NCBI RefSeq assembly: GCF_022678645.1
Contig: NZ_JALBWV010000011.1
Coordinates: 1-64,000 of the forward strand
Direction of reading: 5' to 3'
DNA: 64,000 nucleotides
Origin: Saccharopolyspora soli
GTDB taxonomy: Bacteria; Actinomycetota; Actinomycetes; Mycobacteriales; Pseudonocardiaceae
Both the position numbers and the translations under genes were made by a program. Below the pieces are notes generated by a model. It searched no databases and was not told where the DNA came from. It was given only the letters and a program-made list of their open reading frames with translations. Position 1 is the first letter of the stretch, and each line of letters starts with the position of its first letter. Below, piece after piece: positions 36,102-44,321 of the stretch.

Positions 36102-37054
36102 GCCCCGAACCGGCGCTGCTGCGCCGCCCGCTCGGCAAAACCGGGCTGGCCGTCACGCCGTTGTGCGTCGGAGGCGGTCCGCTCGGCAGCATGCCGCAGA
36201 ACTTCGGCTACGAGGTTCCTGCCGAGCGCGGCGTGGACACCGTGCGGCAAGTGTTCGCCAGTCCGATCAACTTCTTGGACACCTCCGCCAGCTACAGCAA
36301 TGGCGACAGCGAACGCCGGATCGGTGCCGCGCTGGCCGAGACTGGCGGTGTGCCAGCTGGTTTCGTGCTGGCGACCAAAGTGGACCGCGACACCACCAGC
36401 GGCGATTTCTCCGGGGACCAGGTGCGCCGGTCGGCGGAGGACAGCCTGCGGCGACTCGGACTGGACCAGGTCCCGTTGCTGTACCTGCACGATCCGGAGC
36501 ACATCTCCTTCGAGGCGGCGATGGCCCCGGCCGGGCCGGTGGAAGCCCTCTTCCGACTGCGCGACGAGGGGATCGCCCAGCACGTCGGGGTCGCTGGCGG
36601 ACCGGTGGGACTGCTCGCCCGGTTCCTCCGCGAGGCGCCGTTCGAGGCGCTGATCACCCACAATCGGTGGACGCTGGTGGACCGCAGCGCAGACGACCTG
36701 ATCGACGAGGCGGTCGAACAAGGCGTCGGCGTCGTCAACGGCGCACCGTTCGGCGGCGGGATCCTGGCCAAGGGAACGAAATCGGTGGCCTCGTACGCCT
36801 ACCGGGCTGCGGACGCCGAGATCGTAAGCCGGGTTCGCGAGATGGAGCACGCCTGCCAGCGGTACTCGGTGCCGCTGGCCGCAGCCGCCCTGCAGTTCTC
36901 GCTGCGCGATCCGCGGATCACCTCGACCATCGTTGGCATCTCCCGGCCCGAGCGGGTTGCGGAAACCCTCCGGCTGGCGCGACACCCGATACCCGAACAG
37001 CTCTGGGCGGAGCTGGGGCCGCTCGCGGCTCCACCGAAGTACTGGCAGTGGTGA
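36098..37054 (+). CDS. Aldo/keto reductase (aldose 1-dehydrogenase-like)
   Basis: A 318-residue AKR. It begins RRPLGKTGLAVTPLCVGGGPLG, has NFLDTSASYSNGDSERRIG with the catalytic Asp/Tyr region, VLATKVDR with the Lys, and the NADP-binding STIVGISRPERVAETL near the end. It resembles the D-threo-aldose or L-fucose dehydrogenase subgroup, which oxidises free aldoses to lactones. Translation is coupled to the VOC gene by ATGA. In context it may oxidise the sugar released by the GH1 enzyme encoded next. Confidence 0.82.
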   Translation: MSPEPALLRRPLGKTGLAVTPLCVGGGPLGSMPQNFGYEVPAERGVDTVRQVFASPINFLDTSASYSNGDSERRIGAALAETGGVPAGFVLATKVDRDTTSGDFSGDQVRRSAEDSLRRLGLDQVPLLYLHDPEHISFEAAMAPAGPVEALFRLRDEGIAQHVGVAGGPVGLLARFLREAPFEALITHNRWTLVDRSADDLIDEAVEQGVGVVNGAPFGGGILAKGTKSVASYAYRAADAEIVSRVREMEHACQRYSVPLAAAALQFSLRDPRITSTIVGISRPERVAETLRLARHPIPEQLWAELGPLAAPPKYWQW

Positions 37055-37074
37055 GGCGACCTCATGGAGGACAT

Positions 37075-38499
37075 GTGACGATCGGCGATGGGGCTGGTGT
37101 GCTGCGGTTCCCGGACGGATTCGGCTGGGGCGTCGCGACCGCGAGCTACCAGATCGAAGGCGGAGTGCGCGAAGGCGGCAGGGGCGAGTCGATCTGGGAC
37201 CGGTTCGCGCACACCGAAGGCAAGGTGTTGGGCGGCGACACCGGCGACGTGGCCTGCGACCACTACCACCGCTACCGCGAGGACGTGGCGCTGATGGCCG
37301 AGCTGGGCGTCACCCACTACCGGTTCTCGCTGGCGTGGCCGCGGTTGCAGCCCGACGGGTCCGGAGCGCTCGATGCGGCCGGACTCGACTTCTACTCGCG
37401 GCTGATCGACGAGCTGCTGGCGGCCGACATCGTGCCGTGGGTGACGCTCTACCACTGGGATCTGCCGCAGCGGCTGGAAGACGCCGGTGGCTGGCCAGAG
37501 CGCGACACGGCGCACCGGTTCGCCGAGTACGCGGCGCGGGTGCACGAGGCGTTGGCCGATCGAGTGCGGCACTGGACGACGCTGAACGAGCCCTGGTGCG
37601 CGGCCTTCCTCGGCTACGCCGAAGGACGCCACGCCCCCGGACGGCAGGACCACGCGGCGGCATTCCGCGCGGCGCACCACTTGCTGCTAGGACACGGCTT
37701 GGCCGTCCGGGACATGCGGGCGAACCAGCGGGACAGCACCTTCGGAATCACGCTCAACCTCTACCCGGTGGATCCGGCCAGCGACACCGAGCAGGACCGC
37801 GATGTCGCTCGCCGGATCGACGGCCTGATGAACCGGCTGTTCCTGGATCCGCTGCTGCGCGGCGGTTATCCAACCGACGTGCTGGGCGATGTCGCGCCGG
37901 TGCTCGACACCAGCCACATCCGGGCCGACGACGAGCAGATCATCGGGCAGCCGTTGGACTTCCTCGGCGTCAACTACTACACGCGGCACGTCGTGGCCGC
38001 CGGGCCGCAGCCGAAGGTGTGGTCGCCCGGTCAACCGGCCAGTCCCTGGGTGGGCAGCTCCGACATGATCAACGTCAAGCGCGGCCTGCCGACCACGGAC
38101 ATGGGCTGGGAGGTCGATCCCGCCGGACTGCACGAGGTGCTCACCCGGCTGCACCGCGAGTACGGCCCGATTCCGCTGCACGTCACGGAGAACGGCGCGG
38201 CGTACCCGGACGAGCCGGACTCCGCCGGGCAGGTCCGCGATCCGGATCGGGTTCGCTACCTGGAGCAGCACTTCCGCATCGCGCACCAAGCCATCGCGGA
38301 CGGCATCGACCTGCGCGGCTACTTCGTGTGGACGCTGCTGGACAACTTCGAGTGGGCGTGGGGCTACACCAAGCGATTCGGATTGGTGCACGTCGACTAC
38401 CCGACGCAACGCCGGACACCCAAGGACAGCGCGCGCTGGTTTGCGCGGGCAGCGCGGAACAACGGGTTCGAGGTGCGGGAGCGAAATGAAGATCACTGA
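37075..38499 (+). CDS. Glycoside hydrolase family 1 (beta-glycosidase)
   Basis: A 474-residue cytoplasmic GH1 enzyme. It starts LRFPDGFGWGVATASYQIEG, has the acid/base Glu in TTLNEPW (about residue 172) and the nucleophile Glu in HVTENGAAY (about residue 372), and ends with the FEWAWGYTKRFGL aglycone-site motif. The GTG at 37075 follows a GGAGG by four bases, a little tight but the only sensible start. Typical members are beta-glucosidases, beta-galactosidases or beta-fucosidases; the neighbouring aldose dehydrogenase makes galactose or fucose possible products. Confidence 0.9.
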   Translation: MTIGDGAGVLRFPDGFGWGVATASYQIEGGVREGGRGESIWDRFAHTEGKVLGGDTGDVACDHYHRYREDVALMAELGVTHYRFSLAWPRLQPDGSGALDAAGLDFYSRLIDELLAADIVPWVTLYHWDLPQRLEDAGGWPERDTAHRFAEYAARVHEALADRVRHWTTLNEPWCAAFLGYAEGRHAPGRQDHAAAFRAAHHLLLGHGLAVRDMRANQRDSTFGITLNLYPVDPASDTEQDRDVARRIDGLMNRLFLDPLLRGGYPTDVLGDVAPVLDTSHIRADDEQIIGQPLDFLGVNYYTRHVVAAGPQPKVWSPGQPASPWVGSSDMINVKRGLPTTDMGWEVDPAGLHEVLTRLHREYGPIPLHVTENGAAYPDEPDSAGQVRDPDRVRYLEQHFRIAHQAIADGIDLRGYFVWTLLDNFEWAWGYTKRFGLVHVDYPTQRRTPKDSARWFARAARNNGFEVRERNEDH

Positions 38500-39679
38500 T
38501 CTGCGGTGCGCGGTGCTCGGTGGCAGCCCGATCGTTCGGCTGATCACCGACGAGGGGATCGACGGCTACGGTCAGATCGAGTCGGCCAAGCCCTACCTGA
38601 AGCCGGTCGTCGAGATGTACCGGGACTTCCTGGTGGGGGAGGATCCCACCGACGTCGAGCACTGCATGCTCAAGATCCGCCGCTTCGCCGGGTTCAAACC
38701 CTGGGGCAGCGCGGTGAGCGCGATCGAGCTGGCGCTGTGGGACATCACGGGCAAGGCCGCTGGCCTGCCGGTCTACAAGCTGCTCGGCGGCAAGGTGCGG
38801 GACCGGGTGCGCGTCTACAACGGCGGAGTGCGGCCGAAGATGACCGGACACACGCCGGAGGACTACGCGGCGAGCATGCGGCAGATGAAGCAGGCGTCCG
38901 AAGGCTTCACGCTCATCAAACAAGGCGTCGCGTTCCACGGCCAGATGGCCGTCAACGTGCCAGGTTTCAGCTACGGGGAACTGCGCACCGGACCGCGCAA
39001 TCCCAACCGCGGCGGGCTCACCGAGCACGGCTTCAACCACGTCGTGGAATGCGTGACGGCGATGAAGGAAGTCCTCGGCGACGAGGTCGGGCTGGCGCTG
39101 GACATGGGACCGGGATGGTCGGTCGCGGACGCGATCCGGGTGGCGCGCGCATTGGAGCCGTTGCAGATCGCCTGGCTCGAAGACCTGCTGACCGGTGACT
39201 ACGTGCCGTGGGTGCACCCGGAGCTGTACCGGGAGGTCACGGTGGCGACCAGCACGCCAATCCACACCGGCGAGCAGATCTACCTGCGGCACAACTTCAA
39301 GCAGCTGATCGACACCCAGGCGGTCCGCGTGATCGGGCCAGACCCGTGCGACGTGGGCGGCATTGCCGAGCTGAAGTGGATAGCGGAGTACGCGGATCTG
39401 CACGGCATCTCGATCGCCCCACACGGCGTGCTGGACGGCCTGATCGGGCTGGCGGCGCTGGTGCAGGTGTCCGCCACGCTCCCGGACAACTTCATCGCGT
39501 TCGAGTACCCGGTAGCGGAACCGAACTGGTGGTACTCGATCGTCAAGGGCCTACCGGACCCGATAGTGCGAGACGGCTTCATCGAAGTCTGGGACCGCCC
39601 CGGTTTGGGAGTCGAGTTCATAGTGGAAGAAGCCCGCCGCTACCTGGAACCGGAGGACGCCGGGTTCTTCGACGACTGA
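38486..39679 (+). CDS. Enolase-superfamily sugar-acid dehydratase (MR/MLE family)
   Basis: A 397-residue member of the mandelate racemase/muconate lactonizing family. The N-terminal lid (MKITDLRCAVLGGSPIVRLIT) is followed by the barrel with a Lys in FTLIKQGVAF, metal ligands in GLALDMGPGW, WLEDLL and HTGEQIY, and EYPVAEP near the end. The ATG at 38486 overlaps the GH1 end and has a GGGAG upstream; the longer frame is not protein-like. It probably dehydrates an aldonate made from the sugar oxidised by the AKR. A terminator follows 20 bases after the stop. Confidence 0.85.
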   Translation: MKITDLRCAVLGGSPIVRLITDEGIDGYGQIESAKPYLKPVVEMYRDFLVGEDPTDVEHCMLKIRRFAGFKPWGSAVSAIELALWDITGKAAGLPVYKLLGGKVRDRVRVYNGGVRPKMTGHTPEDYAASMRQMKQASEGFTLIKQGVAFHGQMAVNVPGFSYGELRTGPRNPNRGGLTEHGFNHVVECVTAMKEVLGDEVGLALDMGPGWSVADAIRVARALEPLQIAWLEDLLTGDYVPWVHPELYREVTVATSTPIHTGEQIYLRHNFKQLIDTQAVRVIGPDPCDVGGIAELKWIAEYADLHGISIAPHGVLDGLIGLAALVQVSATLPDNFIAFEYPVAEPNWWYSIVKGLPDPIVRDGFIEVWDRPGLGVEFIVEEARRYLEPEDAGFFDD

Positions 39680-39698
39680 GCCGGGGCGGGCACCTGTC

Positions 39699-39750
39699 GT
39701 GCTCGTGAGTGATTGCGCCGGTAAGAAACGGAATTCCCACTGACGAGCAC
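39699..39750. terminator. Stem-loop terminator after importer-4 operon
   Basis: GTGCTCGTGAGTG pairs with CACTGACGAGCAC with one mismatch; the arms contain the CGTGAGTG word seen in the stem-loops at 18472 and 59126. It lies 20 bases after the dehydratase stop. Confidence 0.65.
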
Positions 39751-40200
39751 AAGGGCGCGCAACCGCTCCTACCTCGCATTCCTGGGCTCCCGGCGCCCCG
39801 TCGGGCCAGCCGAGGAATACCGTGAACCGCACCTCGACGGTCTCCTCGGACTCTCCGAGCCGGGTGGCGGTGTCCAGATGCCGTCCAGGACGGTCTTGTC
39901 TGGGTTCGCCTTTCGCGGCCCCGAGGCCGCGATCGCTGAACTGATCACGGCAGCGACGATCGCCCACTGTCCTGAACAGAGGACAGTCACCGTGCATACA
40001 CGGCCTCTGACACGATGCCGTGGACTTTCATCGACCACTGTGGACGCTTGAGTGGAAGCACTCGTCCGAGTTGCCCCTCGGCTACGCGCCGGTGAGCGGC
40101 TAGACTTCACGTTGGCAGTTAACCTGCTCTGCTGTAGCGGGTGCGGCCTCGGTGGGGGTGTTGCAGCACCTTCTCGGGGGCCTGTCCGACTGGACGGCGC
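39751..40200. other. Intergenic stretch without a supported gene
   Basis: Several short frames cross this region. A plus-strand frame from ATG 39879 (57 codons, containing AFRGPEAAIAELITAATIAHC) looks faintly protein-like but has no ribosome site and no recognised relatives. It could be a decayed gene end. No promoter or structured element was found. Confidence 0.4.
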
Positions 40201-40626
40201 CTACTCGCAGAAGACGCGCAATTTGGCATCGGTCTGGTCGAGGTCCACGGTCACCTCGTCGAGGTGCTCCACGAGCGCCTCAAGTTGTTCGGGCTTGAGC
40301 TGCTTCAAGTCGACCGGAACGCCCGACTTGTCCAGTTCGGCGTTGGCCCGATCCAGTGCCTGCGGCGGGATCAGGGCCGCCAGCTGTACACCGGCCCGCA
40401 GCAGTTGCAGCGGCACCCGTACGTTGATCCGCCCCGTCTCACCGTTCTCATCAATGGTGTCCATCTCCACCCGCAGGTACTTCGCCTTGCCCTTCGGCCG
40501 GGTGTCGAGACTCGTCGCCGTCGGCGGCCGGTCCCGTTCGAGCGCGGTGATGAGCCGCTCCGCCTCGTCTGCGGTGATCTTGCCCTCGGCCAGCATGTCG
40601 AGGATGTCCTTGCGTTGTTCGTTCAT
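40201..40626 (-). CDS. SHOCT-like domain protein, last gene of DUF2089 operon
   Basis: A 141-residue soluble protein. The N-terminus MNEQRKDILDMLAEGKITADEAERLITAL is a SHOCT-like bihelical segment of the type that precedes DUF4097-like domains; the remainder (AKYLRVEMDTIDENGETGRINVRVPLQLL) forms a short beta-rich unit with acidic tail. The ATG at 40626 follows AGGAGAGG; the open frame upstream lies in the previous gene. It is transcribed after a DUF2089 regulator and a small membrane protein. Such loci are thought to belong to envelope or stress responses, but the function is not established. Confidence 0.75.
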   Translation of the reverse strand: MNEQRKDILDMLAEGKITADEAERLITALERDRPPTATSLDTRPKGKAKYLRVEMDTIDENGETGRINVRVPLQLLRAGVQLAALIPPQALDRANAELDKSGVPVDLKQLKPEQLEALVEHLDEVTVDLDQTDAKLRVFCE

Positions 40627-40637
40627 CGGAACCTCTC

Positions 40638-40895
40638 CTATCGGATGGTGACGAGCACAGCCGTGCGGTCCTGCTCGATGTCGAACCGGGTGCCGGGCAA
40701 CGCGGAGACGATGCGCCAACCGGTGCCGAGTGCCCGCACCGCACTGACGCGGAACACGAGGCAGGCCACGGCCGCCCCCAGTACGGCCAGGACCACGACC
40801 GGTGATAACACGAGCACGACGGGCAGTACCGGGACCCAGATCCGGATGGGACGACCGTTCGGGCGTTTGACCCGTACGGTCAACAACTGCGGCAT
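40638..40895 (-). CDS. Small membrane protein in DUF2089 operon
   Basis: An 85-residue protein with one long hydrophobic stretch (WVPVLPVVLVLSPVVVLAVLGAAVACLVF), enough for one or two passes, and a basic N-terminus (RVKRPNGRPIR). The ATG overlaps the DUF2089 stop as TGATG, indicating coupled translation. No known family is recognised with confidence. Confidence 0.7.
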   Translation of the reverse strand: MPQLLTVRVKRPNGRPIRIWVPVLPVVLVLSPVVVLAVLGAAVACLVFRVSAVRALGTGWRIVSALPGTRFDIEQDRTAVLVTIR

Positions 40896-41272
40896 CACGT
40901 GCGACTCTCCAATTTGGACACTGCCTGCTCTGCGGTGATCTCGCCGCGGCGCAACCGGTCGATGATGTCGGCCTGCGACGGCGCTGGATCGGTCTCGACG
41001 AAGTCGAGCAGCTGCGTGATCCGGTTCAGTCTGGATTTGATCGTCGGGTAGCTCACCCCGAAGATCCGCTCCATCTCCTTGATGGAACCGTGGCTCCGCA
41101 CGAACGCCATGATGAAGATTTGGTCCTCGGCGTTGAGCTGAGCCAGTTGCGGTAGCTCGAACTCGCCCTCGATCGCGATGCCGCTGTCGGCCAGGCGTAC
41201 CCGCTCGACGACGAACGGCTGGCCCCGGGTCAGGTTCGTGAGTTCCTGCCAGTCCATCGCCTGCTTTGTCAT
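40895..41272 (-). CDS. DUF2089-family putative transcriptional regulator
   Basis: A ~125-residue protein of the DUF2089 type. It has the conserved FVVERVRLADSGIAIEGEFELPQLAQL core, then a helix-turn-helix SIKEMERIFGVSYPTIKSRLNRI, and ends with a SHOCT-like helix pair (ADIIDRLRRGEITAEQAVSKL). The start is uncertain: ATG 41311, 41272 and 41257 are in frame. A strong promoter (TTGACG-17-TTAGAT) ends right at the 41272 ATG, so the true start may be leaderless or the ATG at 41257 behind AGCAGG. First gene of a three-gene operon; it probably regulates that operon. Confidence 0.75.
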   Translation of the reverse strand: MTKQAMDWQELTNLTRGQPFVVERVRLADSGIAIEGEFELPQLAQLNAEDQIFIMAFVRSHGSIKEMERIFGVSYPTIKSRLNRITQLLDFVETDPAPSQADIIDRLRRGEITAEQAVSKLESRT

Positions 41273-41301
41273 ATCTAAAGTCGTACCCGGCTCATCGTCA
41301 A
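41273..41301 (-). promoter_or_regulatory. Promoter abutting the DUF2089 start codon
   Basis: On the minus strand TTGACG and TTAGAT are exactly 17 bases apart, near consensus. The -10 box touches the ATG at 41272, so the transcript would start within or just after that codon. Confidence 0.6.
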
Positions 41302-41767
41302 CTTTCAACATGACGATCTTAATTTTCTTAAGACCGCGCTTCCTTCGGGCCTCTTGCTGGTCCGCCGCCCCGCCCTGCCGCCCGTCACGGCCCGCCGCTT
41401 CCGCCGCTGTCGATCTAGGGCGAAGGAGCAGTCCTTTTGGGCGATACGCGGGATAAGCGCGGCCCGCTGTCGGCGAAGGGCACGACGCGCGCGCCGACGG
41501 CCCAGGTGGTTCGAGCAGGTTTGTCAGTCCTCCGGCGTCACCGGGAGCACGGCGGTCGTCGATGCCGACCGAGACGGCGATCACGCCAGTCTGGAACGCC
41601 CGGACATCGGCAAAGACAGGCCGTTGCCTGAGCTGGCTCGCTCTGCACACCATGTTTCGTCGGCCGGGCGGGGTGACGGGAGCATTGGTGCGCGATCGGG
41701 TTGATTTGTTCCCCTGTCCGTGCGTCGTTCAGTCGTCTGCCCGCTCATCGGCCATTAGCGGATGTTC
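41302..41767. other. Intergenic stretch between DUF2089 operon and MmyB remnant
   Basis: No gene is supported here. Frames on both strands are open but show no recognisable domain, start signal or ribosome site. Bases near 41311-41330 are locally A/T-rich (minus strand CTTAAGAAAATTAAGATC) upstream of the DUF2089 promoter and include a TTAAGAAAATTAAG near-palindrome. Confidence 0.4.
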
Positions 41768-42031
41768 CGGAGCACCGTTGCTGCGCGCCGACTTCCGGCG
41801 GCTGTGGGCCGAGCACGAGGTGGCGGTCCGGCGCGCCGACCGCAAGACCGTGCTGCATCCGCGGGTGGGCCGCCTGGTGATGGACTGCGAGACCCTGGTG
41901 ACCCCCGACCAGGGTCAGCAGCTGGTGGTGCTCACCCGGCGGACGCCGAAGCCCGCGAGCGGTTGGAGCTGCTGCGGGTGCTCGGCACCGAGGAATTCCC
42001 CACGGGCGAGACGAGCACGCCCGTACGGTGA
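41768..42031 (+). pseudogene. C-terminal remnant of an MmyB-type helix-turn-helix regulator, frameshifted
   Basis: One frame encodes LLRADFRRLWAEHEVAVRRADRKTVLHPRVGRLVMDCETL...QQLVVLTR, which is the MmyB ligand-binding-like C-terminal domain of a common actinobacterial XRE regulator family. At about 41930-41945 the match moves to another frame (HPADAEARERLELLRVLGTEEF) and stops at 42031. The N-terminal ~190 residues with the helix-turn-helix are absent. The piece is therefore both truncated and frameshifted. Confidence 0.65.
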
Positions 42032-42122
42032 ATCCGACCATGGGGTACCGGCTCAGTCTTCGATGGCTTGGTCGGCGGAGCGACCGTCCCCGATCTGCGG
42101 GCCCGTGTCGGCCGGAGGCCGA

Positions 42123-42425
42123 TCACGGCGGACGCAGCAGTTCTAGGATCTCTTCATAGCTCTTCGGCGTCAGGTGCCAGACGGCCCGCACCACGTTGGG
42201 CAGGAAGTTGACGCACAGCCCGGAAAGCACCAGCATGACGCCCGCTGTCAGCAGGCGCAGAATCGAGAGCACTTCCCACTGAAATTCCGCGCTATCCACC
42301 AGCAACGCGGCGCCCACCGCGATCGCGCTGACCATGAGCACGACTACAGTGATCACGAAAATTCGGAAACGGGTACTTCGGCGTTGCTCGCGGTCGCTCT
42401 TTTCCCACGCTTGTGAATCGGTCAC
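42123..42425 (-). CDS. Two-helix small membrane protein, unknown function
   Basis: A 100-residue protein: charged N-terminus (SQAWEKSDREQRRSTRF), two membrane segments (IFVITVVVLMVSAIAVGAALLV and LLTAGVMLVLSGLCVNFL) and a charged C-terminal tail ending ILELLRPP. The GTG start lacks a strong ribosome site. No family recognised; codon use and hydropathy support a real gene. Confidence 0.6.
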   Translation of the reverse strand: MTDSQAWEKSDREQRRSTRFRIFVITVVVLMVSAIAVGAALLVDSAEFQWEVLSILRLLTAGVMLVLSGLCVNFLPNVVRAVWHLTPKSYEEILELLRPP

Positions 42426-42744
42426 GTCAACATCGGCCGAACCAGCGTGTTCGGGCCCGATCAGCCGATCACGTGTTGCGACGCCTCCGGAATCCGCTCA
42501 GGCATTCGTTGGTGGCGAGGCCCCACTACAAACGCTTTCCTGAAGCGGCGATTACGAACCTGGGCATCCGGGGAATCAGCCGAGAAGTCGTTGACGATGC
42601 GCGTCATCCTGTTGATGATCCGTGCCATCGTGGCCGCGCTCGGGGCGAGTATGCCAGCGGCAGAGGAACCGGGCGCGTTGCCTCGCAGGTTCGCCAGCTG
42701 CGAACGGTGCGGTCAGGGCGGCGGATGTCGGCCATGCTGTTCGA
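42426..42744. other. Intergenic stretch without a supported gene
   Basis: Lies between the start of the small membrane protein (minus strand) and the start of the hydrolase (plus strand), so it should hold both promoters. No convincing -35/-10 pair, stem-loop or coding region was identified. Confidence 0.4.
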
Positions 42745-43452
42745 ATGGATTACATTCTGCTGCACGGCACGGGACAGTCGCCAGTGGGATGGGAGCGGCT
42801 GGTCGATGTCCTCAAGGGCCGTGGCCACCGGGCAGTTCCGGTCGATTTTCCGTGCGATCGGCCCGGTCTGCTCGCCGACGACTACGCCCGCATCGCCGCC
42901 ACCCAGATCGGTGATGCGGTCCATGAGCCGGTGGTGGTGGCCCATTCGGGTTCGGGGCTGCTGCTGCCAGCGGTAGCGCATGCGGTGCGGGCGCGTCATC
43001 TGGTCTGGCTGGCCGCAGCCGTCCCCGATTTCGCGGGCGGTTCGAGCTTCGTGGACCAGATCCAGCAGTCCGGCCCCGAGATGGCCGGGGAGGAATGGCG
43101 CACTGCCGGTCTGGAATCCACCGAGGATCCGGTGGTCGCCGCTTATTTCGGATTCCACGACTGCGACCTGCGAACCGTGCGTTGGGCCGTGACCACGATA
43201 CGTCTCTTCTATCCCGAGGCCGCTTACGCCGAAACCCCACCCGCCCGCCCTGTGATGCCCTCGACATTCGTTTTGCCCCGACACGACCGGACGTTGCGGC
43301 CGGACTGGATGCGGCGGGTTGCGAGGGAACGCCTTGGCATCGAGGCGATCGAGATCGACGGAGGCCACTTCCCGCACGTTTCACGGCCGGAACAGCTAGC
43401 CGACATCCTGGTACGCAGCCAACCGCAACCACCCAGCACCGACAACCGCTAG
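42745..43452 (+). CDS. Alpha/beta-hydrolase, EstC-like
   Basis: A 235-residue cytoplasmic alpha/beta-hydrolase. It starts MDYILLHGTGQSPVGWERLVDVL with the oxyanion HGTG, has the nucleophile motif VVAHSGSG (Ser at about residue 75) and a C-terminal His in EIDGGHFPHVSRPEQLADIL. The ATG at 42745 begins the first beta-strand directly; longer versions are Arg-rich and not protein-like. The ribosome site is weak. Likely an esterase or amidase; no neighbours suggest a pathway. Confidence 0.75.
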   Translation: MDYILLHGTGQSPVGWERLVDVLKGRGHRAVPVDFPCDRPGLLADDYARIAATQIGDAVHEPVVVAHSGSGLLLPAVAHAVRARHLVWLAAAVPDFAGGSSFVDQIQQSGPEMAGEEWRTAGLESTEDPVVAAYFGFHDCDLRTVRWAVTTIRLFYPEAAYAETPPARPVMPSTFVLPRHDRTLRPDWMRRVARERLGIEAIEIDGGHFPHVSRPEQLADILVRSQPQPPSTDNR

Positions 43453-43567
43453 ACCCGAATCGCATTCGCCGGTATCCCGGCGCGGGCTGGTCAACTCGCG
43501 GGCAGCGGGCCAATGGTCGGAATCCAAATCGCCGAGAATCGTTGCTCAGTGTGCCCGTTCCGAATCG

Positions 43568-43613
43568 ATCGCCACCCTAGGGGGTTGAGTTTGAAACGGC
43601 CTGGGGTGGCGAT
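43568..43613. terminator. Stem-loop downstream of the hydrolase
   Basis: ATCGCCACCC and GGGTGGCGAT are perfect 10-bp arms around a 26-base loop, 115 bases after the hydrolase stop. A possible late terminator. The rest of the 300-base gap up to the CHRD gene shows no gene. Confidence 0.45.
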
Positions 43614-43754
43614 GTAGTTGTGGGCTGTCTCGGTGCTCACTCACCTCACGGTCAGGGCTCGCCCTGTTCGGTGCTTCCGGCTCGTTGATCAAGCGGCGGG
43701 GGGACTTCCTTTGCACGATGGGCGAATCCGCTTCCAGACGTCAGGAGTGATCAC

Positions 43755-44237
43755 ATGCGGATTCTGCATCGTGTTGTTCTCGCGATCGGCACCGTCGTGC
43801 TGGCTCTGGCGGGTCTGACCGTCGGCTTGGCCGGCGCCGCCCCCGGCGACCACGCGGCGCGTGACGGGGTGAAGCTCGCCGCCAAACTCGACGGCGCCCA
43901 AGAGGTGCCCGGCCCCGGTGATCCCGACGGCTTCGGGTCGGCTCGCCTCACGGTCTTCCCGGACCAGGTGTGCGTGTACCTGAAGGTTTCCCGCATCCAG
44001 CTACCCACCACAGCTGCCCACATCCACCGCGGAGTTCGCGGGGTCGCGGGCCCGGTAGTCGTCACCCTCCCGAACCCGGCGACGGGCGAAGCGGACGGAT
44101 GTGTCCCGATCGACCGAGAACTGGCCAAGGAACTGGTCAACATGCCGAGCGGGTTCTACGTCAATGTGCACAACGACGAGTTCCCGGATGGTGCGATTCG
44201 CGGGCAGCTTTCCCGACACAAGCTCCACGACGCCTGA
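43755..44237 (+). CDS. Secreted CHRD-domain protein
   Basis: A 160-residue exported protein. The signal peptide (VVLAIGTVVLALAGLTVGLAGAAPG) is followed by one CHRD (chordin-like) domain: KLDGAQEVPGPGDPDGFGSARLTV, AHIHRGVRGVAGPVVVTL and GFYVNVHNDEFPDGAIRGQL are its signature strands with conserved His residues. An AGGAG site precedes the ATG. CHRD domains occur in many secreted bacterial proteins of unknown function. Single gene. Confidence 0.85.
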   Translation: MRILHRVVLAIGTVVLALAGLTVGLAGAAPGDHAARDGVKLAAKLDGAQEVPGPGDPDGFGSARLTVFPDQVCVYLKVSRIQLPTTAAHIHRGVRGVAGPVVVTLPNPATGEADGCVPIDRELAKELVNMPSGFYVNVHNDEFPDGAIRGQLSRHKLHDA

Positions 44238-44257
44238 CGCTTCAGCTCAGCGCCCAC

Positions 44258-44287
44258 CGGCCCGGATGTCGCCCGGCATCCGGGCCG
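44258..44287. terminator. Bidirectional terminator between CHRD and GntR genes
   Basis: CGGCCCGGATG and CATCCGGGCCG form an 11-bp stem with an eight-base loop between two convergent genes. Confidence 0.75.
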
Positions 44288-44321
44288 ATGTGCGGCAGCG
44301 CGAACTGATTCGCGGATTCCG

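Noticed and set aside
39879-40052. 57-codon plus-strand ORF in the gap after the dehydratase
   Set aside because: Faintly protein-like but no ribosome site, no recognised family and conflicting frames on the other strand; kept only as a note on the gap.
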